A stretch of DNA of 64,000 nt. Origin: Streptomyces sp. HPF1205 (GTDB lineage: Bacteria > Actinomycetota > Actinomycetes > Streptomycetales > Streptomycetaceae). Position numbers and translations under genes: made by a program. Location of the stretch: contig NZ_JAINVH010000004.1 in the NCBI RefSeq assembly GCF_020400825.1, positions 186,001 through 250,000 on the forward strand, read 5' to 3'. The notes under the pieces are model-generated. The model was not told the DNA's origin. It saw nothing but the letters and a program-made list of their open reading frames with translations, and did no database searches. Positions 50,330-60,791 of the stretch are shown one piece after another; position 1 is the first letter of the stretch, and the number at the start of each line of letters is the position of its first letter.

Positions 50330-53122
50330 GTGATCAGTGGCGACTCCGCCCTGCGCGACGCGACCGACACCCTGATCGGCCGGGATCGGGACCTGCGGCG
50401 GATCCGTGAACACCTGGGCATCGGGGCTGGAGGCGGGGCACTGCTGCTCTCCGGAGACGCGGGAGTCGGGAAGACGGCGGTGCTGAACGCCGTCGCCGAG
50501 GCGGCTCGCACGGGAGGAGCCCGAATCCTGCGCGCCGCCGGCGTGGAGTTCGAGGCGGACTGCAGTTACTCGGGCCTCAACCAGATCCTCTTTCCGTTCC
50601 AGGACGCGCTCGGCGAACTCCCGTCGCCCTTCCGCGACGCCCTGCGCGTCGCTCTCGGGTTCGAAAACGGCTCCCCACCGGAACAACTGGTCGTTTCCAA
50701 CGCCGTACTGCTCATGCTGCGGGCCGTCGCCGCCGGTGACCCCCTTCTGCTGGTCGTCGACGACCTCCCCTGGCTCGACCGGGCGAGTGCGGCCGTTCTC
50801 GGCTTCGTGGCCCGGCGGGTGACCGGCGTCCGTGTCAGCTTCCTCGCCGCGTCGCGTTCGGGGGCGCGGAGCCTGTACGACAGCGGCGCCCTGCCCGAGT
50901 ACCGCTTGCAGCCGCTGGACGACGAGTCGGCGGCGTGCCTGGTCGGTACGAGGTTCCCCGACCTGCTCGACGGTGCCCGCCGGCGCCTGCTGACCGTGGC
51001 ACGCGGCAATCCCCTGGCTCTGCTGGAACTGCCGGCGGCGTTGCCCGCGGTACAGGACACGGCCCTGGAGGACATGCCCGCGGTGCTGCCGCTCAGCCGG
51101 CGCCTGGAGACGCTGTTCGATTCCCGGATCACTCGTCTGCCGCGGTCGTCGCAACGTCTCGTCCTGCTGGCGGCGCTGGAGGGCACGGGCGACCTCGGGG
51201 TGCTGCAGGCGGCCTCGCGGCAGGCGAACGAGGGGTTCGACCTGCATGACCTGGCAGCGGCCGAGCGTGAGGAGCTGGTGTACGTCGATGGGGGGACCCG
51301 GCGCCTGAGGTTCCGTCATCCGCTGATCCGTTCCGCGGTGGTGGAGAAGTCCACGAGCAGCGAGCGGCGCGCGGTGCACGCGGCGCTCGCCCAGGTCCTC
51401 GTCGACCAGCCCGAGCGCCGGGCCTGGCATCTGGGAGAGGCGACCGTCGAACCGGACGGGGAAGTGGCCGCCCGGATGGAGGAAGCCGCGCGGATCACCC
51501 TGCGCCGTGGTGACGCCATGGGCGGCATACGGACGCTGATCAGGTCCGCGGACCTGACCCCGCAGGGCCCCGACCGCAGCCGCCGGCTCGCGGAGGCGGC
51601 CTACCTCAGCGCCGAGTCCACCGGTGCTCTGCCCAGCGCCCAAAAACTCCTGGACGACGCCAGGCACGTGGCCCCGGGGCTGAGGAACTCCCTGCACTCG
51701 GTGGCGGCGGCCGCCCTTCTCATGCTGAACGGCGACGGCGACATCGACACGGCTCACCGCCTGCTGGTCGGTGCCATCGAATCCGGGGACCACGCCTACG
51801 ACGCCGGGGACACGGCGCTCGTGGACGTCCTCCACACCCTGGCGCTGGTGTGCTTCTTCGGCGCCCGGCAGGACCTGTGGCACTCCTACTACCGGACGCT
51901 GGACAAGCTGACGCCCAAGGCGCCGCTCGTCCTGTCCGCGCTGGGAAAGACGTTCTCCGACCCCGCGCGCAAGGGTGCTGCGGCCTCGGCGGAAGTCGAC
52001 GAACTCGTGGCGGAGCTGGCCGACGCGATCGACCCCGTCCAGATCACGCGGACCGGTACCGCGGCCCTCTATCTGGACCGGCTCGGAGACATCCGCGAAG
52101 CGGCCTGGCGGGTCGTGCGCATGGGCCGTGACGGCGGCCCGGCTCGCCGGTACCTGTCCGGCCTGATCCACCTGTGCCTGGACGACTACCTCGCCGGGAT
52201 GTGGGAGGAGGCGGCACAACTGGCCGACGAGGGGGTCCAACTGTGCGAGACCCACGGCTACAGCGCCTTCGCCTGGTACTTCCTCTACATCCAGGCCATC
52301 CTCGGTGCCGCACGCGGTGAAGCGGACCAGGCCGGGACGACAGCGGAGCGGATCATCCACTGGGCAACGCCCCGGGGAGCCTGGTGCGCCGCGCACTTCG
52401 GCCGTCACGCGTTGGCCGTGGCGGCGCTGGGACGCGGGGACTTCGCCGACGCCTTCGAGCAGGCGAGCGCCATCAGTCCGGCGGGAAACCTCGCCTCACA
52501 TGTGCCGCACGCCCTCTGGGTGACGATGGACCTGGTGGAGGCTGCCGTCAGGACCGGCCGGCACGCGGAAGCGGCCGGCCATGTGCGCGCGATGAGGGAA
52601 GCCGGCGTCGCGGCGATCTCTTCGCGGCACGCCCTGCTGACGGAGGCCTCCGCCGCCCTGTGCGCCAAGGACGACGACGAGGCTCTTCAGCTGTTCGCCA
52701 AGGCCCTGGCGGTTCCGGGGGCGCAGAGGTGGTCGTTCGACTTCGCCCGTGTCCGGCTGGCCTACGGCGAGCGGCTGCGACGTGCCAGGGCGACCGCGGA
52801 TTCCAGGGTCCCGCTCGCCGCCGCGCTGTCCACGTTCGAACATCTCGGAGCCCGGCCGTGGGCGGAACGCGCCGAGACGGAATTGCGGGCGGCCGGCTGG
52901 ACCAGACGGCGCACCACCGCGTCGAAGGCCTCCACGCTCACCGCCCAGGAGCTGGAGATAGCCCGGCTGGCGGCCTCCGGCCTGACCAACAAGCAGATTG
53001 CGGAGCGCATGTTCCTGTCGCACCGTACGGTCGGCGCCCACCTGTACCAGATCTACCCGAAGCTCGGCATCACCTCTCGTGCCATGCTGCGGGACGCCCT
53101 GGAATCACTCTCCGCGTCGTAG
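50330..53122 (+). CDS. LAL-type LuxR-family ATP-binding transcription regulator
   Basis: A 930-residue regulator. The N-terminal STAND-like ATPase has Walker A LLLSGDAGVGKTAVLNAV and Walker B LLLVVDDLPWLDRASAAVLGF. The middle (about 350-860) is helical with TPR-like repeats. The C-terminal LuxR HTH is LTAQELEIARLAASGLTNKQIAERMFLSHRTVGAHLYQIYPKLGITSRAMLRDAL. Large regulators of this type often act on adjacent catabolic or secondary-metabolism genes. GTG 50330 follows AGGAG. Neighbours are an esterase gene before it and a degraded quinone reductase after it; its targets are not evident. Confidence 0.92.
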   Translation: MISGDSALRDATDTLIGRDRDLRRIREHLGIGAGGGALLLSGDAGVGKTAVLNAVAEAARTGGARILRAAGVEFEADCSYSGLNQILFPFQDALGELPSPFRDALRVALGFENGSPPEQLVVSNAVLLMLRAVAAGDPLLLVVDDLPWLDRASAAVLGFVARRVTGVRVSFLAASRSGARSLYDSGALPEYRLQPLDDESAACLVGTRFPDLLDGARRRLLTVARGNPLALLELPAALPAVQDTALEDMPAVLPLSRRLETLFDSRITRLPRSSQRLVLLAALEGTGDLGVLQAASRQANEGFDLHDLAAAEREELVYVDGGTRRLRFRHPLIRSAVVEKSTSSERRAVHAALAQVLVDQPERRAWHLGEATVEPDGEVAARMEEAARITLRRGDAMGGIRTLIRSADLTPQGPDRSRRLAEAAYLSAESTGALPSAQKLLDDARHVAPGLRNSLHSVAAAALLMLNGDGDIDTAHRLLVGAIESGDHAYDAGDTALVDVLHTLALVCFFGARQDLWHSYYRTLDKLTPKAPLVLSALGKTFSDPARKGAAASAEVDELVAELADAIDPVQITRTGTAALYLDRLGDIREAAWRVVRMGRDGGPARRYLSGLIHLCLDDYLAGMWEEAAQLADEGVQLCETHGYSAFAWYFLYIQAILGAARGEADQAGTTAERIIHWATPRGAWCAAHFGRHALAVAALGRGDFADAFEQASAISPAGNLASHVPHALWVTMDLVEAAVRTGRHAEAAGHVRAMREAGVAAISSRHALLTEASAALCAKDDDEALQLFAKALAVPGAQRWSFDFARVRLAYGERLRRARATADSRVPLAAALSTFEHLGARPWAERAETELRAAGWTRRRTTASKASTLTAQELEIARLAASGLTNKQIAERMFLSHRTVGAHLYQIYPKLGITSRAMLRDALESLSAS

Positions 53123-53210
53123 TCGTAAGGGAATCGGTGGCCCGGCCGGCCGAACGGCCGGCCGGGCGCTGCGACCCGACCGGCCGGCCGCGGCACGGAC
53201 GCCGATGCTG

Positions 53211-53813
53211 TCAGTCGATGTCGACCACGATCTTGCCGTCGGCGGTCCCGTCCTCCACGGCATCCAGCGCCTCGGCGGCGGTGGCCAGGGTGAAGCGCCG
53301 CGGGTCGAGCAGGGGCGTGAGGGCCCCGGCCTCGGCGAGGGCGGTCACCTCCCGCATGATCTCTCCGTGGTGCTCCCGCCCGCGGCCGGTCAGCATCGGC
53401 ATCAGGGTGAAGACGCCGGAGTAGGTGGCACCGCGGAAGGACAGCGGAGCGATGCTGTGGGTTCCCCAGCCCGGGGAGCTCAGGACGTGGCCGTGGTAGG
53501 GCCGGACCGCGGTGAAGGAGGCGTCGAGCACGGGGCCGCCGACGGTGTCGAAGGCGATGTCGAATCCTTCGCCGCCGGTGTGCTGGGCGACGTACTCCTC
53601 CACGGCCGTGGTGGTGTAGTCGATCGGGGTCGCGCCAAGCCGCTCGACGGTCTCCAGCTTCCCGGTCGACTCGGTGGCGAAGACTTCGGCGCCGCGGGCG
53701 CGGGCGATCTGGATCGCGACGTGGCCGATACCGCCGGCGCCGCCGTGGACGAGGACCTTCTGCCCCGAGCGGACCCGTGCCCGGTCGACCAGGCCCTCCC
53801 AGGCGGTGATCAC
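53211..53813 (-). pseudogene. N-terminally truncated zinc-type alcohol dehydrogenase/quinone oxidoreductase
   Basis: About 200 residues matching only the C-terminal two thirds of medium-chain dehydrogenases of the quinone-reductase type: ITAWEGLVDRARVRSGQKVLVHGGAGGIGHVAIQIARARGAEVF, FDIAFDTVGGPVLDASFTAV, LLDPRRFTLATAAEALDAVEDGTADGKIVVDID. The GroES-like N-terminal domain (about 130 residues) is missing. In the same frame a stop codon lies at 53859-53861 and the bases between show no homology. A GTG at 53813 could start a shortened protein, but without substrate domain it should be inactive. A 9-bp inverted repeat (53822-53852) sits exactly at the break. Confidence 0.75.
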
Positions 53814-53821
53814 GACCGTAC

Positions 53822-53852
53822 GCGGCCCCTGCGGGGCACAGCAAGGGGCCGC
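53822..53852. repeat. Inverted repeat at the break of the truncated dehydrogenase
   Basis: GCGGCCCCT and AGGGGCCGC form a perfect 9-bp stem with a 13-base loop, starting nine bases from the last homologous codon. It may be the terminator of the upstream TetR gene or the footprint of a rearrangement. Confidence 0.5.
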
Positions 53853-53980
53853 GTGGTCTCAGGAACCGGTGGTGCAGGCGCGCTCGACGAGGACGCGAGC
53901 GGCGGCCTCAGCGGCTGCGGGCACGGCGGGATCCTGTTCGAGCCTGCCGTGCCGGCCGCGCCGGCGGTAGGCGGCTCCGG

Positions 53981-54622
53981 TCAGCCGGCGGGCGCCCCCT
54001 CGGGGCGGCGGTAGACGCCGTACCAATAGCCGGCGGCCAGTTCGTGGGCGACCAGGGAATCGTCGCCGCCGTCGCTGTCGGCGACCTGCCGGGCGATGAC
54101 CTCACCACCTCCCTGGACGATCACCCTGGCGGCGGCTTCGGAGGCGATGCCGGCCGGCGTGCGCCCCGCCCGCTGCTCCTCCTCCAGGACCGTCACGAGA
54201 TGGTCGACGAAACCGTCCTGATGGGCCTCCCACGAGTCGCGGACCGCGGGATCGTACGCGGCCACCTCCTGGATCGCCGCCAGCAGTGCCGCATGCTCAC
54301 GATAGTGACGCATGATGAGCTCATAGGTCCGCGCCAGACCGTCCACCCCGCCGTCCGGGCCGCAGGGACGCCACGCCGTCGCGATCTCGTAGCTGCGCGT
54401 CTTGAGAGCACCGCTCACCCGCAGCAGCACGTCCACCTTGTCACGGAAGTACAGGTAGAACGTGGACCGCGAGATCCCCGCGGCCTGTGCGATCCGCTCC
54501 ACGCTCAATTCCGTGTACGTCGCACCACCACGCAGAAGCTCCTCGATCACGGACAGGATCCGCGTCTCGAGGGCGGCCCGCCGGGCGGCCGCGTTGGAAG
54601 GTCGTCGGGTCGTGGAAGCCAT
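53981..54622 (-). CDS. TetR family transcription regulator
   Basis: A 213-residue regulator. The N-terminal TetR HTH is ILSVIEELLRGGATYTELSVERIAQAAGISRSTFYLYFRDKVDVLLRV. The C-terminal ligand domain is helical, with YELIMRHYREHAALLAAIQEVAAYDPAVRDSWEAHQDGF. ATG 54622 gives the usual length. It lies 222 bases downstream of an alpha/beta hydrolase gene on the same strand. A perfect palindrome in front of that hydrolase gene has the look of a TetR operator and may be its target. Confidence 0.88.
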   Translation of the reverse strand: MASTTRRPSNAAARRAALETRILSVIEELLRGGATYTELSVERIAQAAGISRSTFYLYFRDKVDVLLRVSGALKTRSYEIATAWRPCGPDGGVDGLARTYELIMRHYREHAALLAAIQEVAAYDPAVRDSWEAHQDGFVDHLVTVLEEEQRAGRTPAGIASEAAARVIVQGGGEVIARQVADSDGGDDSLVAHELAAGYWYGVYRRPEGAPAG

Positions 54623-54844
54623 ACCGCCAATCCTAGAAAGCCGTTGGCACGCCCGGGCATGCGGTGGCACGCCCGGGCGGGCACGGGCCGGGCGCCGCTT
54701 CCCGCTCCTCGACGCCCAGCAGGGACTTGCCGTGCACCTCGCGTCGACCCCTGCGTCAGGGCTGATGGACACCACATTCTCCTTCCGTACGCTTCGGTCT
54801 CCCGGCAGGACCGGCGGGTGGCCGCGACGGCGCCCCCCCGTGGC

Positions 54845-55537
54845 TCAGGCGGCCGACCCGAGCGCGATCTTCGCGAGGAGCGCCGCGAGCTCCCCCGGAT
54901 GGGAGAGGAAGGGCGAGTGGTCACTCGCGATGCGGTGGACGGCACCGGCCCTGGCCGCCAGCTCCTCCTGGTGCTGCGGGCCCAGTGCCTGGTCGCGCTC
55001 GCAGATCACGTAGGTCGACGGGACGGTGTGCCAGCCCGCCTTGGTCAGCGGCTCGCTGAAGGACTTCGCGCTCTGCGGCACCAGACGCGCGGCAGCCGCC
55101 TGCGCCCGCGCCTGCGGCAGGTCCGCGTAGAACGTCGCCGGCGGATCGCCCGGCACCGCCTGGAAGCCCGCCGCCTGTGACGGCACCGGCACCCCGTGAT
55201 ACCCGAGGAGGCTCTCCCCCGCGTCGAGCTGATACGCCGCCAGATACACCACGTGCGAGACGTTGAACGCCTCGGCGACGGCCTGGCTCACCGGTATGCC
55301 GCCGTACGAGTGCGCCAGCACCACCACCGGTCCCTCGATCCGCCCGAGCTCCTCCAGCACCACCCGCGCGTCGTCCCGTATGCCGGCCTCCTCGTTCCCG
55401 GCGCTGGGCAGTTCGACCGCCCGGGTCGCCCAACCGTCGGCCCCGAGCTCCGGGACCAGCCTCTCCCAGCACCACGAACCATGCCACGCCCCGTGCACCA
55501 GCAGCAGGGTCGGACGCGAACCATCACCAGCAGTCAC
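54845..55537 (-). CDS. Alpha/beta hydrolase (EstC/methylesterase-like)
   Basis: A 230-residue hydrolase of the family that includes plant methylesterases and many streptomycete EstC-like enzymes. The oxyanion region is LLLVHGAWHGSWCWERLVPEL, the nucleophile is VVLAHSYGGIPVSQAV (HSYGG), the acid region is YVICERDQALGPQHQ, and the His is IASDHSPFLSHPGELAALL. GTG 55537 with GAGAGG upstream is preferred to a longer start. The palindrome TTGGACA-CTA-TGTCCAA lies about 60 bases before the start codon, so the gene is probably repressed by a TetR-type protein. Confidence 0.88.
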   Translation of the reverse strand: MTAGDGSRPTLLLVHGAWHGSWCWERLVPELGADGWATRAVELPSAGNEEAGIRDDARVVLEELGRIEGPVVVLAHSYGGIPVSQAVAEAFNVSHVVYLAAYQLDAGESLLGYHGVPVPSQAAGFQAVPGDPPATFYADLPQARAQAAAARLVPQSAKSFSEPLTKAGWHTVPSTYVICERDQALGPQHQEELAARAGAVHRIASDHSPFLSHPGELAALLAKIALGSAA

Positions 55538-55597
55538 AGACGCACACCTCTCACGAGCACCGCACGGCACACACTGTCGCCGTGAGCCCAAGGAATA

Positions 55598-55614
55598 TTG
55601 GACACTATGTCCAA
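55598..55614. promoter_or_regulatory. Perfect palindromic operator before the hydrolase gene
   Basis: TTGGACA-CTA-TGTCCAA is a 7-3-7 palindrome. A further half-site TGTCCA follows at 55620-55625, and the surrounding bases are AT-rich. Palindromes of this form are known TetR-family operators in actinobacteria. A TetR gene lies downstream of the hydrolase on the same strand. Confidence 0.7.
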
Positions 55615-55725
55615 CATAATGTCCAGCAAGAGGCCCGCCACAGGGTCCGACAAGGAGTGCGCTGGTGGGAGGATGGTCCGGACGAGGAGCGCCGACGATG
55701 CGAAGGCCGCCGCGTCAGCGGCGAT

Positions 55726-57954
55726 TCACCCCTCCCGGGGAACGGCGGTTTCGCACCAGACCACCTTGCCGCGGCCGCTGGGCGAACTTCCCCACTCGCC
55801 GAGAGCCTCCACGATGAGCAGGCCGCGACCGTGCTCCGCCTGCGGGCTCTCCTCCTCGCTCGCCGAGAGGGAGGAGGGGATCGGAGGCGTGACATCGGAA
55901 TCCCGGACCTCCAGCCGGACGCGATCGCGGTACTGACGCAACCGGAGCTCGACGTCGCTGTCGGCATGGATCAGGGCGTTCGTCACGACTTCCGAGGTCA
56001 TGAGTTCCATGTCGTCCGCCGCCACGTCCAGCTCCCAGCCCTCCAGGCACTTGCGGACGAACTCGCGCGCGGCTTTCACACCGTTCAGGTCGTGCCGCTG
56101 GATCTCCATCCGGCCGGCGTGGCGCTGCGGGTCCGCGCCCGCGTAGTGGGCGAAGAGAAGGACGACGTCGTCTCTGCGCTCGGGCGGAGAGGGCACCAGG
56201 GAGACGACCCGGTCCGCGAGTTCCTCCAGCCCGTGGCAGTCGTCCCGGGTACCGGAGACGAGCGTCGTGCGGGCGCTGGTCACCACGTCGGGGCCGTGCG
56301 CTTCGCCGAGGCCGTCGGTGTACAGGAACAGCAGCGTCCCCGATGACAGGATCGCGTCGAAAGCGCGGTAGGGGGTCGGTGACGGTACTCCCAGCGGGAC
56401 ACCGATGACCGTGTCGAGCACTTGGATACGTCCGTCGGGGTGGCGGAGCAGCGGAGCCGGGTGGCCGGCGAGGGCGACCTCGGCCGTACCGTCGGTCGAG
56501 TCCAGATAGACGACGCAGCACGTGGCCAGCAGTTCGCTCTCCAGCTGGCCGAGCAGGTCGCCGGCACGTGTCAGCACCGCCTCGGGTCTGTGGCCCTCGG
56601 TCACGTAGGCGAGCAGCGCGCTGCGCAGCTGGCCCATGACGACGGAGCTTTCGACCGAGTGGCCCTCCACGTCACCGATCACCAGCCCGATGCCTCCGGA
56701 AGGGAGTGCGATCGCGTCGTACCAGTCGCCACCGACCCCTCCGGTCGGGGCCGGCAGGTACCGGGCGGTGGTGACCACCTCCGGCAGGTCGGACAGGGCA
56801 CGCGGGAGCAACCGCCTCTGCAGGCTCTCAGCAAGAGCGTGCTCGCCTTCGGCCAGAAGAGCCCGCTCCAGCGCCTGACCCAGCAATCCCGCCATCATCA
56901 TCATCACGGCCTGCGCTTCCGCACCGAAGAGACGGTGCTCCGCCCACCCCAGGGAGCAGACGCCCACCGGATGCCCGCCGGCCCGCATGGGAAGGTGCGC
57001 CGACGCCTGATTGCCGTCGTGCTCTGCATCGGGGTAGGCCCTGAGCAGGTCGCCGCGGCGCGGGAACAAGTACGGGTCGGTGCCGCGCAGAACGTCGCTC
57101 ACCGGGGTCACCGCGCCGCTCACGGCACTGGATCCGTGGAGCTGCCTGACCCCCCTGGACGACAGACCGGCATGGCCGACGACCCACAGCCTGCCCTCGC
57201 CGGCCACCGTCAGGATCAGGCTCCGCGCGCCGAGAGTGCCCATGACCCGGGACCGGGCCACCTCGACGACCTCGGCGGGACTCGCGGCCGAGTTCAGCTC
57301 GTTGGCCAGCCTGTGCAACTGGTACATCCAGCTCAGACCGGCGGAGCCGGGGATGTCCGGCAGTCCCCACCCGGTCGCGGGTTCGGTCAGGGGGCTGCGC
57401 GGCTTGAACACGGGAAAGATCAGCGGTTGACTCCCCGGCCGTACGAGCGTGCCCGAGGCAGCCAGGGAAGCCAGCTCGCGCGTCAGGTTCTCGCCCATCT
57501 GCCGGAGTCGCTCCCACTGGTCCTTCCCGAGGACGCCGTCCCTCCAGGGGATTCTGCTGACGGCCAGCGCCCCGAACCGGTGACCGTCGCCGACCAGGGG
57601 TGCGGCCACCACGGCGTACGGCGGTCGGCCCCGGCCCACGTCGTCCGGACGAGCTCCGGGCTCCCCGATGCTGGCCATGTCTCCGGTGCGGCACGCGGTC
57701 GCCGAGGCCCGCGGCCCGTTCAACCGCATGCGCTCCGGCATATTGAAGACGGCCGGAGGAGAACCGCCGATCACCGCCGCCCTCAGCCACTCGCCGTCGT
57801 CTTCCAGGAGGTAGGCGATGACGGCCACCGCGTCGAACTCCACCACCGCCTCGCGGACGGTGGCGACCAGGACTTCGTTGAGAACCCGGGCATCCGTCGC
57901 CGGACGCGCGGGGCGAGTACCGCCCTCCGGGCCCCACCCTGTGATGCTGCTCAA
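55726..57954 (-). CDS. GAF-GAF-SpoIIE (PP2C) phosphatase with HATPase domain
   Basis: A 742-residue signalling protein. In order: GAF (about 20-165), GAF (about 210-370), PP2C (about 385-605) and GHKL ATPase (about 615-740). PP2C motifs: GGVGGDWYDAIALPSGG, LVIGDVEGHSVESSVVMGQLR, VALAGHPAPLL, LYTDGLGEAHG, RRDDVVLLFA. ATPase motifs: LMTSEVVTNALIHADS and QAEHGRGLLIVEAL. It probably works in partner switching like the phosphatase at 42695-45172 but lacks a PAS domain. The start is TTG 57954 with GGGAG five bases before it. It is followed by the hydrolase/TetR pair on the same strand. Confidence 0.9.
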   Translation of the reverse strand: MSSITGWGPEGGTRPARPATDARVLNEVLVATVREAVVEFDAVAVIAYLLEDDGEWLRAAVIGGSPPAVFNMPERMRLNGPRASATACRTGDMASIGEPGARPDDVGRGRPPYAVVAAPLVGDGHRFGALAVSRIPWRDGVLGKDQWERLRQMGENLTRELASLAASGTLVRPGSQPLIFPVFKPRSPLTEPATGWGLPDIPGSAGLSWMYQLHRLANELNSAASPAEVVEVARSRVMGTLGARSLILTVAGEGRLWVVGHAGLSSRGVRQLHGSSAVSGAVTPVSDVLRGTDPYLFPRRGDLLRAYPDAEHDGNQASAHLPMRAGGHPVGVCSLGWAEHRLFGAEAQAVMMMMAGLLGQALERALLAEGEHALAESLQRRLLPRALSDLPEVVTTARYLPAPTGGVGGDWYDAIALPSGGIGLVIGDVEGHSVESSVVMGQLRSALLAYVTEGHRPEAVLTRAGDLLGQLESELLATCCVVYLDSTDGTAEVALAGHPAPLLRHPDGRIQVLDTVIGVPLGVPSPTPYRAFDAILSSGTLLFLYTDGLGEAHGPDVVTSARTTLVSGTRDDCHGLEELADRVVSLVPSPPERRDDVVLLFAHYAGADPQRHAGRMEIQRHDLNGVKAAREFVRKCLEGWELDVAADDMELMTSEVVTNALIHADSDVELRLRQYRDRVRLEVRDSDVTPPIPSSLSASEEESPQAEHGRGLLIVEALGEWGSSPSGRGKVVWCETAVPREG

Positions 57955-59662
<1,708 letters not shown>

Positions 59663-59773
59663 CAGTCCCGGGCGGCGGCGGGTTGCCGCGCGCTGTGGGC
59701 CGCCATCGCGCAAGCGGTGGCGGCCCGCTCCACGACCGGCCGAGCACCGGCCGGACCGGAAGGCTCCCGCCAT

Positions 59774-59827
59774 CACAACCCGAAACCCCCAGGTCACCGA
59801 CGGGTCACCTGGGGGTTTCGGGTTGTG
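59774..59827. terminator. Long bidirectional terminator
   Basis: A perfect 21-bp stem (59774-59794 with 59807-59827) with a 12-base loop, containing AAACCCCC and GGGGGTTT. It lies between the convergent chloroperoxidase and isochorismatase-family genes and is the longest perfect hairpin I found in the window. Confidence 0.85.
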
Positions 59828-59895
59828 CGCACACACTGTGCCGTTGTCGTCCTCACCGCCTGGAGGTGCGCCCTTGCCGCTCCCCCGGCCGGTTC

Positions 59896-60525
59896 CTACC
59901 GTCCGGAGAAGGGGTCCGTGGCCAGGACCTCATCGGTGGTCAGCACGTGGTGGGCTATCAGTTCGTACCGCCTCAGCATCTGCTCGTACGCCTCGGGACC
60001 GCCCTCGGGAGCCGTGGCGTCCTTGACGAGCGTGACCTCGTATCCGAGCTCCATCGCGGTGCGCGCGGTGGACTCCACACACATCGTCCCGATCATGCCC
60101 GCGACGGCCACGTGTTCCACACCGCGCCGCTTGAGCTGGATGTTCAGGTCCGTGGTCGCGAACGCGTCGAGGTTCTTGTGCGGGGCGACCGCCACCTCGT
60201 CGCCTGCGGGCGCGAGGTCGGGGTGGAACTCGGCGTTCCAGCTGCCGGCCTCGAACATCCGGTTGTCGAACATCATCCGGTGGACGCCCGCCGGGTGCCT
60301 CCAGTTGCCGTACTCCTCCTCCGTGAAGGACATGGGGGAGAAGAATGCCGGGAAACCCCTCGCCCGGAATCCGGCGAGAAGCCGCTTGAGATTCTCGAAG
60401 GTTCCGATCCTGTCGTATTCCTCCTTGAACCCCGGGTATCCCTTGCCCTTTTCCGAGAACATCTCGTTGACTGTGTCGATGAGGACGAGACCGACTGGCA
60501 CCGAGACATTCGAGGTTTGCGACAT
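59896..60525 (-). CDS. Isochorismatase-family cysteine hydrolase
   Basis: A 209-residue hydrolase. The catalytic triad is visible: Asp in GLVLIDTVNEMFSEKGKG, Lys in AVAPHKNLDAFATTDL, and Cys in VAGMIGTMCVESTARTAMELGYEVTLV, which also holds the cis-peptide region. Family members hydrolyse isochorismate, nicotinamide, N-carbamoyl compounds or related amides; the substrate here is unknown. ATG 60525 follows GAAAGGAACG; a longer in-frame start adds a Cys-containing segment without a Shine-Dalgarno. It is a single gene, convergent with the chloroperoxidase gene. Confidence 0.88.
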   Translation of the reverse strand: MSQTSNVSVPVGLVLIDTVNEMFSEKGKGYPGFKEEYDRIGTFENLKRLLAGFRARGFPAFFSPMSFTEEEYGNWRHPAGVHRMMFDNRMFEAGSWNAEFHPDLAPAGDEVAVAPHKNLDAFATTDLNIQLKRRGVEHVAVAGMIGTMCVESTARTAMELGYEVTLVKDATAPEGGPEAYEQMLRRYELIAHHVLTTDEVLATDPFSGR

Positions 60526-60740
60526 TGCAACGTTCCTTTCGTTCGGCGCACCCTCACGGTGCGCACACGACGGAAAGCAGAACAGGCGGGAGGCGCCCAT
60601 TCGAAGAAGGCCGAGAAAATCCTCTTGGCCTCAGGCTCTCACCAAAACCACCCGACGGCATCGGTAGCTTGACCACCCGCGGCGACTCCCCGCCCCGGCA
60701 CCCGGGCCGGCGCCCGCGATGGCGATGAGCGTTCCCTTTC

Positions 60741-60779
60741 AGGGATGCGCAGGGGACGTCGGGTCCCCTGCGCATCCCT
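60741..60779. terminator. Terminator after the TDT transporter gene
   Basis: A perfect 17-bp stem (60741-60757 with 60763-60779) with loop GTCGG, 13 bases beyond the transporter stop codon on the minus strand. Confidence 0.8.
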
Positions 60780-60791
60780 TGGGCCGGAGGC

